A stretch of 64,000 nt of DNA, from contig JAUXYP010000002.1 of the NCBI GenBank assembly GCA_030694265.1, forward strand, positions 186,001-250,000, given 5' to 3'. Of this stretch, positions 1 to 18,192 are shown piece by piece. Position 1 is the stretch's first letter. Each line of letters starts with the position of its first letter. This DNA comes from Sulfuricurvum sp. Its GTDB lineage: Bacteria > Campylobacterota > Campylobacteria > Campylobacterales > Sulfurimonadaceae. Below the pieces are notes generated by a model that ran no database searches, was not told the origin of the DNA, and worked only from the letters and a program-made list of their open reading frames with translations. A program made the position numbers and the translations under genes.

Positions 1-547
1 TCGTCACGCTGACCAGATGATCCGTGGCGCTGTTGTGCTTCCTCACGGTACGGGTAAAGTGGTCCGTGTAGCGGTTTTCGCTAAAGGTGCTAAAGCTGAT
101 GAAGCTAAAGCAGCCGGTGCTGACATTGTTGGTGCTGAAGATCTAGTAGATCAAATCAAATCTGGTAACATTAACTTCGATATCGTTGTTGCTGCACCTG
201 ATTGTATGGGTCTAGTAGGTCAAGTTGGCCGTATTCTTGGGCCAAAAGGTATGATGCCTAATCCTAAGACAGGCACTGTTACTGCTGATATCGCCAAGGC
301 TGTTTCCAATGTTAAAGGCGGGCAAGTAAATTTCCGTGTTGACAAAAAAGGAAATATCCACGCTGGTGTTGGTAAAGTAAGTTTTGACGCTGCTAAAATT
401 GAAGAAAACATCAAAGCGTTTGTTGGTGCTATTAATCGTGCAAAACCATCAACTGCAAAGGGCCGTTATATCAAAAACGCGGCACTTTCATTGACAATGA
501 GCCCAGCTATTAAGTTTGATATTCAAGAGCTTCTTGATATCCGTTAA
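1..547 (+). CDS. rplA: 50S ribosomal protein L1 (partial, 5' end outside window)
   Basis: L1 binds 23S rRNA at the L1 stalk, helps release deacylated tRNA, and in many bacteria represses its own operon. The window opens inside the gene: the frame is already open at base 2, so the start codon lies to the left. The visible part has the L1 hallmarks [11 protein letters not shown] near the start, [15 protein letters not shown] in the middle, and a normal C-terminus ending DIQELLDIR. It is the first visible gene of the rplA-rplJ-rplL-rpoB-rpoC block. A hairpin with a T-rich tail follows about 14 bases after the stop. Confidence 0.97.
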   Translation, partial: RHADQMIRGAVVLPHGTGKVVRVAVFAKGAKADEAKAAGADIVGAEDLVDQIKSGNINFDIVVAAPDCMGLVGQVGRILGPKGMMPNPKTGTVTADIAKAVSNVKGGQVNFRVDKKGNIHAGVGKVSFDAAKIEENIKAFVGAINRAKPSTAKGRYIKNAALSLTMSPAIKFDIQELLDIR

Positions 548-560
548 CTACTAGCCTCAG

Positions 561-595
561 AAGCCGCCTTGTAAGGTGGTTTCTTTTTATTTTAT
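561..595 (+). terminator. hairpin with T-tract after rplA (partial terminator or attenuator)
   Basis: AAGCCGCCTT and AAGGTGGTTT can form a 10-bp stem with two G-U pairs and a tiny GT loop, followed by CTTTTTATTTT. It lies between rplA and rplJ, where many bacteria partly terminate or attenuate. Because rplJ follows on the same strand, it probably tunes rather than separates the two genes. Confidence 0.6.
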
Positions 596-603
596 GGACT
601 TAA

Positions 604-670
604 GATAGTAGGGGGCGAGAGCCTTAATCAGATTGATTCTGCCCCGCTTGAAGTTGTGTCTGGAAAGGAG
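604..670 (+). promoter_or_regulatory. ribosomal protein L10 leader (L10-L12 binding site)
   Basis: The leader just before rplJ can fold into an outer stem (GGGGC at 612-616 with GCCCC at 641-645) around an inner hairpin (AATCA 626-630 with TGATT 634-638) with purine-rich internal loops. Position and layout match the L10 leader, where the L10(L12)n complex binds its own mRNA to repress rplJL translation. The ribosome binding site AAGGAG follows at 663-668. The fold was drawn by eye; a covariance-model search would be decisive. Confidence 0.6.
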
Positions 671-675
671 AAACG

Positions 676-1161
676 ATGAACAAAACACAAAAATCAGAAA
701 TTGTTAATACTCTCACGTCAGAGTTTAAATCAGCTGCTGCTGTAGTGATGTGTGATTACCGTGGCCTTACTGTTTCAAATTTAGAGTCACTACGTAGTAT
801 TGCACGTGCTAAAGATACGAAAGTTCAAGTGGTTAAAAATACCCTTGCTTCAATCGCTTTAGCAAATGCAGATATGACTGGTATCGCTATTACAGATACT
901 AACATTTTTGTTTGGGGCGAAGATTCAATTGCAGCTGCAAAAACAGTTGTTGAATTTTCAAAAGCTAACGATAAATTTGTGATCCGTACGGCATACATCG
1001 ACGGTCAACCCGCTGATGAGAAAAAAGTACGTACATTTGCTACCCTACCGGGACGTGAAGAATTGCTTGGCATGTTGGCATCTGTTTGGATGGGTCCAGT
1101 ACGCAATTTCACAATCGGTCTCGATGCGCTTAAACGTAAAAAAGAAGAAGAAGCAGCTTAA
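676..1161 (+). CDS. rplJ: 50S ribosomal protein L10
   Basis: L10 is the base of the ribosomal stalk; its N-terminal domain binds 23S rRNA and its C-terminal helix carries L7/L12 dimers. At 161 residues it is normal length, with the family features VVMCDYRGLTVSNLESLR near the start and VVKNTLASIAL around residue 55. The end is lysine/glutamate-rich. The start is fixed by an AAGGAG site 7 bases upstream. It is co-transcribed with rplL, 68 bases downstream, and sits behind a probable autoregulatory L10 leader. Confidence 0.97.
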   Translation: MNKTQKSEIVNTLTSEFKSAAAVVMCDYRGLTVSNLESLRSIARAKDTKVQVVKNTLASIALANADMTGIAITDTNIFVWGEDSIAAAKTVVEFSKANDKFVIRTAYIDGQPADEKKVRTFATLPGREELLGMLASVWMGPVRNFTIGLDALKRKKEEEAA

Positions 1162-1229
1162 TCGCTGTTTTGAAGTAACGCTGGATTTAATTCCGGCATA
1201 AAAAAATAAAAATATCATAGGAGAATACA

Positions 1230-1598
1230 ATGGCTGTTACAAAACAAGACGTTCTTGAGTTTATCTCAAACCTTTCTGTCCTTGAGCTTTCTGAGCTTGT
1301 AAAAGAATTCGAAGAAAAATTCGGAGTATCTGCTCAACCGGTAGCGGTTGCTGGTGGCGCTGCTGTTGCAGAAGCTGCAGAAGAAAAAACTGAGTTTGAT
1401 GTTATCCTTAAAGACGCTGGTGAAAAGAAAATCAACGTTATTAAGGTAGTTCGTGCACTTACTGGTCTTGGTCTTAAAGAGGCAAAAGATGCAGTTGATG
1501 GCGCTCCAACAACTATCAAAGAGGGCATCAACAAAGAAGACGCTGAAGCCGCTAAAAAAGAGCTTGAAGAAGCTGGCGCAGTCGTAGAAGTTAAATAA
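1230..1598 (+). CDS. rplL: 50S ribosomal protein L7/L12
   Basis: L7/L12 is the flexible stalk protein that recruits and activates the translational GTPases EF-Tu, EF-G and IF2. The 122-residue product has the N-terminal dimerisation helix (about 1-35), an Ala/Val-rich hinge (about 36-55), and the globular domain with [17 protein letters not shown] and [12 protein letters not shown]. The upstream AGGAG gives a strong start, fitting its multi-copy stoichiometry. It is followed by a structured 167-base spacer before rpoB. Confidence 0.98.
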   Translation: MAVTKQDVLEFISNLSVLELSELVKEFEEKFGVSAQPVAVAGGAAVAEAAEEKTEFDVILKDAGEKKINVIKVVRALTGLGLKEAKDAVDGAPTTIKEGINKEDAEAAKKELEEAGAVVEVK

Positions 1599-1611
1599 TT
1601 ATTTTATGATT

Positions 1612-1681
1612 GGAGGGTTTTCCCTCCGTTCAATCAGAGGGCACTTTTCCGAATTGATTTTTTCATTTTGGAAAAGTGCCC
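1612..1681 (+). promoter_or_regulatory. structured rplL-rpoB spacer with a 12-bp perfect inverted repeat
   Basis: A small hairpin GGAGGG-TTTT-CCCTCC (1612-1627) is followed by a perfect 12-bp stem, GGGCACTTTTCC (1639-1650) with GGAAAAGTGCCC (1670-1681), enclosing a 19-base T-rich loop. No proper T-tract follows either stem, so a simple terminator is unlikely. In E. coli the same junction carries an attenuator and an RNase III cleavage site; this may be the functional counterpart, allowing more L7/L12 than RNA polymerase. Confidence 0.55.
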
Positions 1682-1762
1682 ATACGTCGTTATACGGTTA
1701 AGGTCACTTAACTAGACATGCATTTATCCATCCCTCTGGGATTACAAACTTGATTGAGGTAG

Positions 1763-10412
<8,650 letters not shown>

Positions 10413-10413
10413 G

Positions 10414-10433
10414 TTTTTGGCTTCGGCCAAAAA
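10414..10433 (+). terminator. UUCG-tetraloop hairpin after rpoC
   Basis: TTTTTGGC and GCCAAAAA form a perfect 8-bp stem closed by a very stable C(UUCG)G tetraloop, two bases after the rpoC stop. The stem itself supplies A and T runs on either side, so it could terminate in both directions, although no T-tract follows. It separates the rpoBC block from rpsL-rpsG-fusA. Confidence 0.6.
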
Positions 10434-10507
10434 TACAAAATCAAACTCCTTCTCTTTCTTCAATTTAAACCTTCCTTAAAATAAGCTATATTTAATCATA
10501 AAACAGG

Positions 10508-10513
10508 TACAAT
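10508..10513 (+). promoter_or_regulatory. possible -10 box for the rpsL-rpsG-fusA operon
   Basis: TACAAT lies 68 bases before the rpsL start, downstream of an A/T-rich stretch and after the rpoC hairpin. I see no convincing -35, which is usual for sigma-70 promoters in this phylum. Confidence 0.35.
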
Positions 10514-10581
10514 TGCGCGTTTATTAGTCCCCTATGGGTGGATTAAAATTCTACTGGAACATTTCAAAACAAGGAGATTGT

Positions 10582-10962
10582 ATGCCAACAATCAACCAGC
10601 TTATTCGTAAAGAGCGACAAGCGGTAGTGAAAAAATCAAAATCACCCGCTTTGGTGTCATGCCCACAACGTCGTGGTGTATGTACTCGTGTATATACTAC
10701 AACCCCAAAGAAACCTAACTCGGCGCTTCGTAAAGTTGCTAAAGTTCGTTTGACTTCAGGGTTTGAAGTTATTAGTTATATCGGTGGTGAGGGTCACAAC
10801 TTGCAGGAGCACTCGATTGTTCTTGTTCGTGGTGGTCGTGTTAAAGACTTACCAGGGGTAAAATACCATATCGTTCGTGGTGCTCTTGATGCTGCGGGTG
10901 TTAAAGACCGTAAGGTATCTCGTTCTAAATACGGAACGAAAAAAGCTAAGGTTAAAAAATAA
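10582..10962 (+). CDS. rpsL: 30S ribosomal protein S12
   Basis: S12 lies at the decoding centre and controls accuracy; it is the classical streptomycin-resistance target. The product is 126 residues and begins [13 protein letters not shown] use this start rather than a longer in-frame ATG at 10534 because it matches the family N-terminus and has AAGGAG 6 bases upstream. The [18 protein letters not shown] block has the wild-type Lys (Lys42/43 region) and [10 protein letters not shown] has the wild-type Lys near residue 87-88, so no streptomycin-resistance change is apparent. It heads the rpsL-rpsG-fusA operon. Confidence 0.97.
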   Translation: MPTINQLIRKERQAVVKKSKSPALVSCPQRRGVCTRVYTTTPKKPNSALRKVAKVRLTSGFEVISYIGGEGHNLQEHSIVLVRGGRVKDLPGVKYHIVRGALDAAGVKDRKVSRSKYGTKKAKVKK

Positions 10963-11010
10963 TCATTTAACCCGACAAGATTCGGTTTATGATGACCGTT
11001 TTTTGAGTAA

Positions 11011-11502
<492 letters not shown>

Positions 11503-11576
11503 TAGTTTCTATAACCTTTCGGTAACCTTTTCGGGTTACCATTCTCCCAACAAAAACTACTTTTAAGGCTATTATC

Positions 11577-13661
11577 ATGGCAAGATCCCACAAACTAGAA
11601 GACGTCAGAAATATTGGTATTGCAGCGCACATTGATGCGGGTAAAACGACAACAACTGAGCGTATTTTGTTCTACACAGGTGTTTCACACAAGATTGGTG
11701 AAGTTCACGAAGGTGCTGCAACTATGGACTGGATGGAGCAAGAGCAAGAGCGTGGTATCACGATTACTTCTGCTGCAACGACCTGTGAATGGAACGGTAG
11801 ACAAATCAATATTATTGATACTCCGGGCCACGTTGACTTCACCATTGAAGTTGAGCGTTCTATGCGTGTACTTGATGGTGCTGTTGCTGTATTTTGTGCG
11901 GTAGGTGGTGTTCAGCCACAATCAGAAACGGTATGGCGTCAAGCAAACCGTTACGGTGTACCGCGTATGGTTTTCGTTAATAAAATGGACCGTACCGGTG
12001 CTGATTTTTATAACGTTGAAGAGCAAATCCGTTTACGTCTTAAAGCTAATCCAATTGCAATTCAGTTGCCAATCGGTGCTGAAGACGGTTTCAAAGGTAT
12101 TGTTGACCTCGTTAAGATGAAAGCAATCCTTTGGGATGATGACGCTGCAATGGGTTCAAACTATCATGAAGCAGACATTCCTGCTGATATGGTGGAAATT
12201 GCTAATAAATACCGTGCACAAATGATGGAAGCGGCTGCTGAGGGTGACGATACTTTGATGGAGAAATTCTTCGAAGAGGGTGAGCTTAGCAACGAAGAGA
12301 TTATGCGCGGGATTAAAGCTGGATGTCTTAAGATGGAAATCATCCCTATGACATGTGGTACTGCGTTTAAAAACAAAGGAGTTCAAACTCTTTTGGATGC
12401 GGTTGTAGATTATTTACCATCTCCACTTGAAGTTGCTGCGATTACAGGAACAAAAGAAGACGATGAAGAGATCGAAGTAGCCGTTGAATCACGTGATGAT
12501 GCTCCGTTTGCTGGTCTTGCGTTTAAAATTATGACGGATCCATTTGTTGGTCAACTTACGTTCGTACGTGTTTACCGTGGTGTTCTTGAATCTGGTACCT
12601 ATGCTTACAATACCATCAAAGGTAAAAAAGAGCGTATCGGACGTATCGTAAAAATGCACGCTAACAAGCGTGAAGAGATTAAATCTCTTTACGCAGGTGA
12701 AATCGGTGCGGTTGTTGGTCTTAAAGATACAACAACAGGGGATACATTATGTTCAGAAGACGATCGTCTAATTTTGGAGCGTATGCACTTTCCTGAGCCA
12801 GTTATCTCGGTTGCGGTTGAGCCTAAAACAAAACCAGACCAAGAAAAAATGGGTATCGCTTTAGCTAAACTTGCAGCAGAGGATCCATCTTTCCGTGTTC
12901 ATACAGACGAAGAAACAGGTCAAACGATCATCTCAGGAATGGGTGAGCTTCACCTAGAAATCTTGGTCGACCGTATGTTCCGTGAGTTCAAAGTTGAAGC
13001 AGAGGTTGGTGCACCGCAAGTTGCTTACCGTGAGTCAATTCGTGCAGAAGTTAACCAAGAGTATAAATACGCTAAGCAATCAGGTGGACGTGGACAATTC
13101 GGTCACGTTTATCTTCGCGTTAAGCCGGGCGAGCCTGGTAGCGGATATACTTTCCACAACGAAATCAAAGGTGGGGTTATTCCAAAAGAATACGTTCCTG
13201 CAGTTGAAAAAGGGTGTAAAGAAGCAATGCAAAAAGGTGTTCTTGCGGGTTACCCGATCGAGGATATCGAAGTTGCGTTGTATGATGGTTCATACCACGA
13301 GGTTGACTCATCTGAGATGGCGTTTAAACTCGCTGCATCAATGGGATTCAAAGAGGCTTGTCGTAAGGCAAACCCTGCAATCCTTGAGCCTATGATGAAA
13401 GTTGAAGTAGAAGTACCTGAAAACTTCATGGGTGATGTTATCGGTGACCTTAACCGTCGTCGTGGACAAGTTAACAACATGGGTGACCGTTCAGGTAACA
13501 AAATTGTTGATGCATTTGTTCCATTGTCAGAAATGTTTGGTTATTCAACTGACCTTCGTTCTGCGACACAAGGACGTGCAAGTTATTCTATGGAATTCGA
13601 TCACTATGCTGAAGTCCCACGTAACGTTGCTGAAGAGATCATCAAAAAGCGTAACAGCTAA
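11577..13661 (+). CDS. fusA: elongation factor G
   Basis: EF-G is the GTPase that drives translocation on the ribosome and, with RRF, ribosome recycling. At 694 residues it is full length. The G domain shows G1 AHIDAGKTT (residues about 17-25), G2 [11 protein letters not shown]3 DTPGHVDF and G4 NKMDRTGAD, followed by domains II-V ending at [13 protein letters not shown]. No tuf gene follows, unlike in E. coli; the operon ends with a strong terminator. The start ATG follows AAGG in the rpsG-fusA spacer. Confidence 0.98.
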   Translation: MARSHKLEDVRNIGIAAHIDAGKTTTTERILFYTGVSHKIGEVHEGAATMDWMEQEQERGITITSAATTCEWNGRQINIIDTPGHVDFTIEVERSMRVLDGAVAVFCAVGGVQPQSETVWRQANRYGVPRMVFVNKMDRTGADFYNVEEQIRLRLKANPIAIQLPIGAEDGFKGIVDLVKMKAILWDDDAAMGSNYHEADIPADMVEIANKYRAQMMEAAAEGDDTLMEKFFEEGELSNEEIMRGIKAGCLKMEIIPMTCGTAFKNKGVQTLLDAVVDYLPSPLEVAAITGTKEDDEEIEVAVESRDDAPFAGLAFKIMTDPFVGQLTFVRVYRGVLESGTYAYNTIKGKKERIGRIVKMHANKREEIKSLYAGEIGAVVGLKDTTTGDTLCSEDDRLILERMHFPEPVISVAVEPKTKPDQEKMGIALAKLAAEDPSFRVHTDEETGQTIISGMGELHLEILVDRMFREFKVEAEVGAPQVAYRESIRAEVNQEYKYAKQSGGRGQFGHVYLRVKPGEPGSGYTFHNEIKGGVIPKEYVPAVEKGCKEAMQKGVLAGYPIEDIEVALYDGSYHEVDSSEMAFKLAASMGFKEACRKANPAILEPMMKVEVEVPENFMGDVIGDLNRRRGQVNNMGDRSGNKIVDAFVPLSEMFGYSTDLRSATQGRASYSMEFDHYAEVPRNVAEEIIKKRNS

Positions 13662-13675
13662 GAGATTCTTTTCTT

Positions 13676-13706
13676 TGCCCTCCGTTGGAGGGCATCTGTT
13701 TTTTCT
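13676..13706 (+). terminator. intrinsic terminator of the rpsL-rpsG-fusA operon
   Basis: TGCCCTCC-GTT-GGAGGGCA is a perfect 8-bp stem with a 3-base loop, followed by TCTGTTTTTTCT. It starts 15 bases after the fusA stop and is just outside the converging FAH-family gene. Confidence 0.9.
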
Positions 13707-13709
13707 CAT

Positions 13710-14321
13710 TTACCCTTGAACCTTCCAACTGCTTTCAACTAACAGCCGATCATCACTGTAAATCCGTCCGATAAATTCATCTCCAATTGTATAGGTTGCA
13801 ACTCCTTTTGGTGTTCCGCTCATAATGATATCGCCATCTTCTATTGTCATAAAGGACTGAATCTCTTCGATCATCTCCAGCGGTTTGTAGATCATCAGCG
13901 CGTACGTTCCTTCTTGTGTCAATACGCCGTTAACGTGTAGCGTCATCCGCAAGGTTTCCAGCGGCAGATCGAAAGGGACGAATTTCCCAAAAACTGCTGA
14001 ACCGTCAAATCCTTTGGCTCTCTCCCACGGTAGCCCTTTGGCTTTCAGATGGTTTTGAAGATCGGCTTTGGTCAGATCAAGGCCGAAGCCGACCCCTATG
14101 ATCTTTCCCCCTCTCAAGCAAAAACAGATCTCTCCCTCAAAACGGGTGTTGGCGGAGAAAAAGTTCAGTGTATCGCTGATGGCGGAGTTGGGTTTGTTGA
14201 AAACAACCATGGAGGAGGGGATCTCATTGTTTAGCTCACGGATGTGTGCGACGTAGTTACGCCCGATGCAGATCACTTTGGAGGGGGTAAAGGTGAGGGG
14301 TGAAAATGTGATCGTCTTCAT
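13710..14321 (-). CDS. fumarylacetoacetate hydrolase (FAH) family protein
   Basis: It belongs to the FAH superfamily, whose small single-domain members act on oxaloacetate (decarboxylase/tautomerase), acylpyruvates or 2-keto-4-pentenoate-type acids. Family marks are CIGRNYVAH near the N-terminus, the metal-ligand pattern FEGEIC (about residues 61-66), GFDGSAVFG, and the C-terminal MSGTPKGVATY. At 203 residues it matches the short FAHD1/YcgM-like type. The exact substrate cannot be told from sequence. It is a single gene on the minus strand, converging on fusA, and starts about 65 bases from the divergent cytochrome b gene. Confidence 0.85.
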   Translation of the reverse strand: MKTITFSPLTFTPSKVICIGRNYVAHIRELNNEIPSSMVVFNKPNSAISDTLNFFSANTRFEGEICFCLRGGKIIGVGFGLDLTKADLQNHLKAKGLPWERAKGFDGSAVFGKFVPFDLPLETLRMTLHVNGVLTQEGTYALMIYKPLEMIEEIQSFMTIEDGDIIMSGTPKGVATYTIGDEFIGRIYSDDRLLVESSWKVQG

Positions 14322-14386
14322 CGGATAATGCCCTGTGTTAAAAATATTGATATATAATAACGTATCTAAGCACGAAAGAGGTATCT

Positions 14387-14932
14387 ATGCGTCAGTTTTC
14401 ATCCTCGTTTCGCGTGTGGCATTGGCTGCAGGCAATCTCTGTTTTCGGTTTGTTTATAACGGTGTTGTTACGCGAAAGCGTGATGAGCAAAGAGGGGATC
14501 GGTACGATCATTCAGAGCAAACTTAGCGACATCGGCACGATGATTACAGATGAGCAGGCGGTGTTGATCGGCAAAGCGGTTCGCTCTCCGATGTGGGACT
14601 GGCACATTTATCTGGGGATCACCGTTACGGTGCTACTGGTGTGGCGATTCGGCATGATTCTTAAAAACGGGTTCGGATTTGATGAAGATCCGAAAATGAA
14701 AAAGGTGTACGGACTCTATAGGGCGGTCTACGTGGTGTTGACGCTTATGTCGATTAGCGGGCTGGTTTTGTACTGGAAACTCGCAGGAGAGTCAAAAGAG
14801 TTGGTCGAGACGCTGCATATGTACATGGGATGGGGGATATTTGTATTTGCAGCTGTCCATATCGTCGGTGTGATTCTCGCTGAGCGAAGCGATCAGAGCG
14901 GATTGGTCTCCCGTATGATCAACGGGAAATAA
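14387..14932 (+). CDS. cytochrome b561-type membrane protein
   Basis: A four-helix di-heme cytochrome b of the b561 / Ni-Fe-hydrogenase b-subunit fold, probably moving electrons in the inner membrane. The candidate heme ligands are histidines in WHWLQ (residue about 12), WDWHIYLG (about 73), LHMYMGW (about 143) and VHIVG (about 157), one in each of the four hydrophobic segments. The loop between helices 1 and 2 is polar and about 35 residues long. No hydrogenase or other partner is adjacent, so its redox partner is unknown. Its last 14 bases overlap the end of convergent bpt. Confidence 0.85.
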   Translation: MRQFSSSFRVWHWLQAISVFGLFITVLLRESVMSKEGIGTIIQSKLSDIGTMITDEQAVLIGKAVRSPMWDWHIYLGITVTVLLVWRFGMILKNGFGFDEDPKMKKVYGLYRAVYVVLTLMSISGLVLYWKLAGESKELVETLHMYMGWGIFVFAAVHIVGVILAERSDQSGLVSRMINGK

Positions 14933-15668
14933 AGGAGGATTCCCATAGCGGAAGCTCATCTTCTTCGGGTCTACCTTCTAATTGCAATGAGGGCTGATAA
15001 TCGGCCTTGTAAGATAGGCTGAGGCACTCCTGAACATAATAACCAAGATAGATCCATTTGAGTCCTAGACGCTTTGCTAGGGCTATTTGTTCTAAGAGTG
15101 TATATTTGCCTAGGGAAAGATTCTTATGGTGGGGATCGTAATAGCAATAAAGAGACGATATCCCCTCATTAAGTATGTCGATTAAATCTACGGCAATGAG
15201 TTTGTCATCTTGAAAATAGAGTATTTCATAGCCAAAGTCGCCATGGCCGTGCACAAAAGAAGAATAATAGTTTTTAGGATCAACCTTAGGAGTTTCCCAA
15301 TCACGTGTATGATGTTTGTAGGCATGGTATCGGTAAAAGAGTTCCAGATGTTCGGTGGTCATTGTTGGGTGACGGACAATGGTGTGCAAATTACTGTTTT
15401 TACGTAAAATTCGTCGTTCAGATTTGCTGAAAGTATAACTTTCTACATCAATTTTAAGACTTTCACATGCTCGGCAGTCTTGGCAGATAGGGCGAAAATA
15501 CATTGCCCCGAATCGTCTCCAACCTCTTAAAATCAACGCTTCACATTGTTCTTTAGTACAATCTTGGATGACTTTATAATGGATGGTCTGGGTATTACCG
15601 GGAATGTACGAGCATGGCTCGTGAAGAGCACACTCTTTGATAATGGTGTTTTCGTTATTCGTCGTCAT
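14919..15668 (-). CDS. bpt: aspartate/glutamate leucyltransferase (L/F-transferase-like Bpt)
   Basis: Bpt transfers leucine from Leu-tRNA to N-terminal Asp or Glu of proteins, marking them for ClpS/ClpAP degradation in the N-end rule pathway. The family pattern is clear: a Cys-containing start, [16 protein letters not shown], then [10 protein letters not shown] (residues about 62-71), and the GNAT-like half with SLYCYYDP and [10 protein letters not shown]. At 249 residues it is normal length. The start overlaps the prfB stop by 14 bases, so it is probably translated from the prfB transcript. Confidence 0.9.
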   Translation of the reverse strand: MTTNNENTIIKECALHEPCSYIPGNTQTIHYKVIQDCTKEQCEALILRGWRRFGAMYFRPICQDCRACESLKIDVESYTFSKSERRILRKNSNLHTIVRHPTMTTEHLELFYRYHAYKHHTRDWETPKVDPKNYYSSFVHGHGDFGYEILYFQDDKLIAVDLIDILNEGISSLYCYYDPHHKNLSLGKYTLLEQIALAKRLGLKWIYLGYYVQECLSLSYKADYQPSLQLEGRPEEDELPLWESSFISR

Positions 15669-16764
15669 CTTTTCGGTTAAGGGCGATTAGTACCCCTTCG
15701 ATCATTTCGTCGATATCGCCATCTAGGATGGCGTTGATATTTGAATAAGGAATCCCTGAACGGGTATCTTTGACTTGCTGATACGGTGCCAGGACATAGG
15801 ATCGTATTTGATGACCCCAGCCGATATCACTTTTTTCGACACCGTCAACGGCCGCTTTTTGTTTTGCAAGTTCGAGGTCATAAATACGCGATTTGAGCAT
15901 TTTAAACGCGGTTGCTTTGTTTTTATGCTGGCTACGGTCGTTTTGACACTGCACTACGATGCCTGTCGGGATGTGAGTAATACGGATGGCAGATTCAGTT
16001 TTATTAACGTGCTGACCGCCTGCGCCCGACGCACGATAGGTGTCGATACGGATATCGCGATCTTCAATTTCAACGGCAATGTCGTCGTCCAGTTCAGGGG
16101 AAACAAGAACAGAAGTAAAACTGGTATGGCGTTTAGCTGCGGAGTCATAAGGGCTGATACGAACAAGACGGTGAATGCCATTTTCATTTTTGAGATAGCC
16201 GTAGACGTTTATCCCTTTGATGAGGATGGCAGCGTCTTTAATACCCGCTTCTTCACCCGACTGGTAGTCGAGCATTTCGACGGTAAAATCATGACGCTCT
16301 GCCCAACGGGTGTACATACGCAATAGCATAGAAGCCCAGTCTTGTGATTCCGTTCCTCCAGCACCTGGATGGATAGTGACAATGGCGTTATGTCCGTCAT
16401 GCTCACCGCTCAAAAGGACGTCAACTTCCATGAGCTTGACCTCATTTTCAAGTTTTGGTGCATCATCGAAAAGAGATTGGATGGTTTCTTCATCGTTCTC
16501 GTCTTTTGCCATTTCGTATAAATCAACAGCATCACTTAAGATATTGTACGTTTTAGTGTATCTGCTAAGACGACGTTCAAGCTGTGTTTTTTCTTTTTGA
16601 ACAATTCCTGCATTAGTAGCATCGTTCCAAAAACCATCGGAGTTTTCAAGTGCAGTGATTTCATGCAAACGCGCATTTATGTCTTTTGGGCGGACAACAT
16701 CCGTGACATTTTGCATTTTAATCGTCAATGTTTTCAATAATTCGGTATATTCGTAGTGATCCAT
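15655..16764 (-). CDS. prfB: peptide chain release factor 2
   Basis: RF2 terminates translation at UAA and UGA. I choose the ATG at 16764 ([10 protein letters not shown]), giving 369 residues, because AGAGGA lies 9 bases upstream; the frame stays open further upstream but would run across panC. The catalytic GGQ is at residues 249-251 in [13 protein letters not shown]. The stop-codon-reading tripeptide, SPF in E. coli, reads SPY here (residues 204-206, in [19 protein letters not shown]). The frame is continuous through the region where E. coli has its programmed +1 frameshift, so that autoregulation is absent. bpt overlaps its end. Confidence 0.96.
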   Translation of the reverse strand: MDHYEYTELLKTLTIKMQNVTDVVRPKDINARLHEITALENSDGFWNDATNAGIVQKEKTQLERRLSRYTKTYNILSDAVDLYEMAKDENDEETIQSLFDDAPKLENEVKLMEVDVLLSGEHDGHNAIVTIHPGAGGTESQDWASMLLRMYTRWAERHDFTVEMLDYQSGEEAGIKDAAILIKGINVYGYLKNENGIHRLVRISPYDSAAKRHTSFTSVLVSPELDDDIAVEIEDRDIRIDTYRASGAGGQHVNKTESAIRITHIPTGIVVQCQNDRSQHKNKATAFKMLKSRIYDLELAKQKAAVDGVEKSDIGWGHQIRSYVLAPYQQVKDTRSGIPYSNINAILDGDIDEMIEGVLIALNRKDDDE

Positions 16765-16785
16765 AAAGGAATATCCTCTAACTGT

Positions 16786-16793
16786 ATTATAAT
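16786..16793. promoter_or_regulatory. palindromic -10 (ATTATAAT) serving both prfB and panC
   Basis: ATTATAAT is its own reverse complement and contains TATAAT on both strands: 16788-16793 for panC and 16791-16786 for prfB. It lies 22 bases from the prfB start and 30 from the panC start, and the whole intergenic gap is only 58 bases. One bidirectional promoter explains both genes. Confidence 0.6.
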
Positions 16794-16822
16794 TGTGATT
16801 ATATTGCATAGAGGCTAAAACG

Positions 16823-17644
16823 ATGATTATCGCACGTACAGCAGTTGAATTAAGAGCTGCTTTGGATTCTAAAACAGGATCAATTGGATTTGTGCCGACG
16901 ATGGGAGCACTGCATATTGGGCATCGCACCCTCATTGAGAAAGCGAGAGTAGAGAACGATGTGGTTGTGGTGTCGATTTTTGTGAATCCGACACAGTTTT
17001 TGGCCGGTGAGGATTTGAGTAAATATCCCCGCAGGGAAGAGGCGGATTTCAAAATCTGTCAACTGAGCGGTGTGGACATACTGTTTTACCCTGAGGTGGA
17101 CGCCATGTACGGAAATGATGAGGTGAGTATCAAAGCCCCTGATATTCGTGGTTATATTCTGGAAGGCGCTGTTAGACCCGGTCACTTTGACGGCGTATTG
17201 AGTGTGGTGATCAAACTGCTCAATATAACACGGGCCACTCGCGCTTACTTTGGAAAAAAAGATGCGCAGCAGCTTGCTCTTATCACCCAAATGGTAGAAA
17301 ATTTTTTTATGTGTGTTGAGATCATTGCAGTGGATACGGTTCGTGAAAGCGATGGGTTGGCGCTTTCCAGTCGTAATGTATATCTTAGTGCATCAGAGCG
17401 CATTGAAGCATTAAAACTTTCTGCCTCGCTTAAACGTGCTACGCATTTGGTGATGCAGGGGGTGCGGGCTTCGAATGAAATACAAAGGGTGATGTTCGAG
17501 ATCTTGCAGCCATTAGATGTTGAGTATGTAGCGATAGTGAATCGTCGTTTTGAATCGATTTCTGAGGTGGTTATAGGGGATACAATTGTATTGGTTGCGG
17601 CACGTGTTGGGACCACCAGATTAATTGACAATGTATGGATGTAA
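16823..17644 (+). CDS. panC: pantothenate synthetase
   Basis: PanC condenses pantoate and beta-alanine using ATP, the last step of vitamin B5 synthesis. The protein shows [17 protein letters not shown] (residues about 22-38, including the HIGH nucleotide-binding signature), [10 protein letters not shown], the pantoate-binding region, [10 protein letters not shown] and [11 protein letters not shown]. At 273 residues it is normal length. Some typical positions vary slightly ([10 protein letters not shown] and SVVIKLLNI are usual). It is divergent from prfB and followed at once by a lipoprotein gene whose ATG lies one base after the panC stop. Confidence 0.95.
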   Translation: MIIARTAVELRAALDSKTGSIGFVPTMGALHIGHRTLIEKARVENDVVVVSIFVNPTQFLAGEDLSKYPRREEADFKICQLSGVDILFYPEVDAMYGNDEVSIKAPDIRGYILEGAVRPGHFDGVLSVVIKLLNITRATRAYFGKKDAQQLALITQMVENFFMCVEIIAVDTVRESDGLALSSRNVYLSASERIEALKLSASLKRATHLVMQGVRASNEIQRVMFEILQPLDVEYVAIVNRRFESISEVVIGDTIVLVAARVGTTRLIDNVWM

Positions 17645-17645
17645 T

Positions 17646-18173
17646 ATGAAAAAATTTATAGTATTCACTGCAGTATTAGGCTTACTAAGCGGATGTGCTC
17701 CTAAGATGGGCAAAGATGTGATGATTGAGCCCTCAGGTAATCTGCGATGGGAAAATACGAAAAGTGAGATGGTACTAGGAATATTGTCTCTGCTTGGCGG
17801 TACGGCAGATCGAGAGGTGATACGCATCGGTACAGATGTGACCATAACGAATCGATGGCACAGCGAATTAAAGCTTAAATCATTTACCTATGGTCTGCTT
17901 GAAGGGACGAAAACGCTGGCAACAGGGTCAGCATGTATTAACGGAGGCAAAGCTTTTAGTGTAGCTCCTAATACACAACGTGTTCTTCCTCTTACCATTG
18001 AAGTTGATCCCAAGTACATCACATTTAATCGTGTTGTTGCGATTATGCAGGAAAAAAGTAAACTTACTCTTAGCGGTGAAGCAGTCGTTGAAGTATGGGG
18101 GCTGGAATATCGTTATGCTTTTAGCAAAGATGCGACCCTCTTAATCTCTAAAGCGCTAAATGGAAAAAAATAA
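17646..18173 (+). CDS. putative lipoprotein with a LEA14-like domain
   Basis: The 175-residue product starts MKKFIVFTAVLGLLSGCAPK: a short signal peptide with the lipobox LSGC, so it should be lipid-anchored at Cys19 in the periplasm. An in-frame ATG exists upstream at 17631 (inside panC), but this one puts the signal peptide at the very start. The mature part resembles the LEA type 2 (LEA14) beta-sandwich pattern: TNRWHSELKLKSFTYGLL followed by VAPNTQRVLPLTIEVDP. That assignment is tentative. The gene lies one base after panC and is probably co-transcribed with it. Function unknown. Confidence 0.75.
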   Translation: MKKFIVFTAVLGLLSGCAPKMGKDVMIEPSGNLRWENTKSEMVLGILSLLGGTADREVIRIGTDVTITNRWHSELKLKSFTYGLLEGTKTLATGSACINGGKAFSVAPNTQRVLPLTIEVDPKYITFNRVVAIMQEKSKLTLSGEAVVEVWGLEYRYAFSKDATLLISKALNGKK

Positions 18174-18192
18174 GAAAGAGTAAAAAAACCGT

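Noticed and set aside
10534-10581. Longer rpsL from ATG 10534
   Set aside because: The added residues do not fit the S12 family and the ATG at 10582 has a strong ribosome binding site.
15775-16326. 183-codon open frame antisense to prfB
   Set aside because: Shadow of prfB with no start signal and no recognisable protein.
16660-16764. Programmed +1 frameshift in prfB
   Set aside because: The frame is continuous with no internal UGA in the N-terminal 40 codons, so the E. coli-type frameshift is absent.
16765-17052. Upstream extension of prfB to 17052
   Set aside because: It runs antisense through panC and past a good promoter; the ATG at 16764 has a ribosome binding site and the expected RF2 length.
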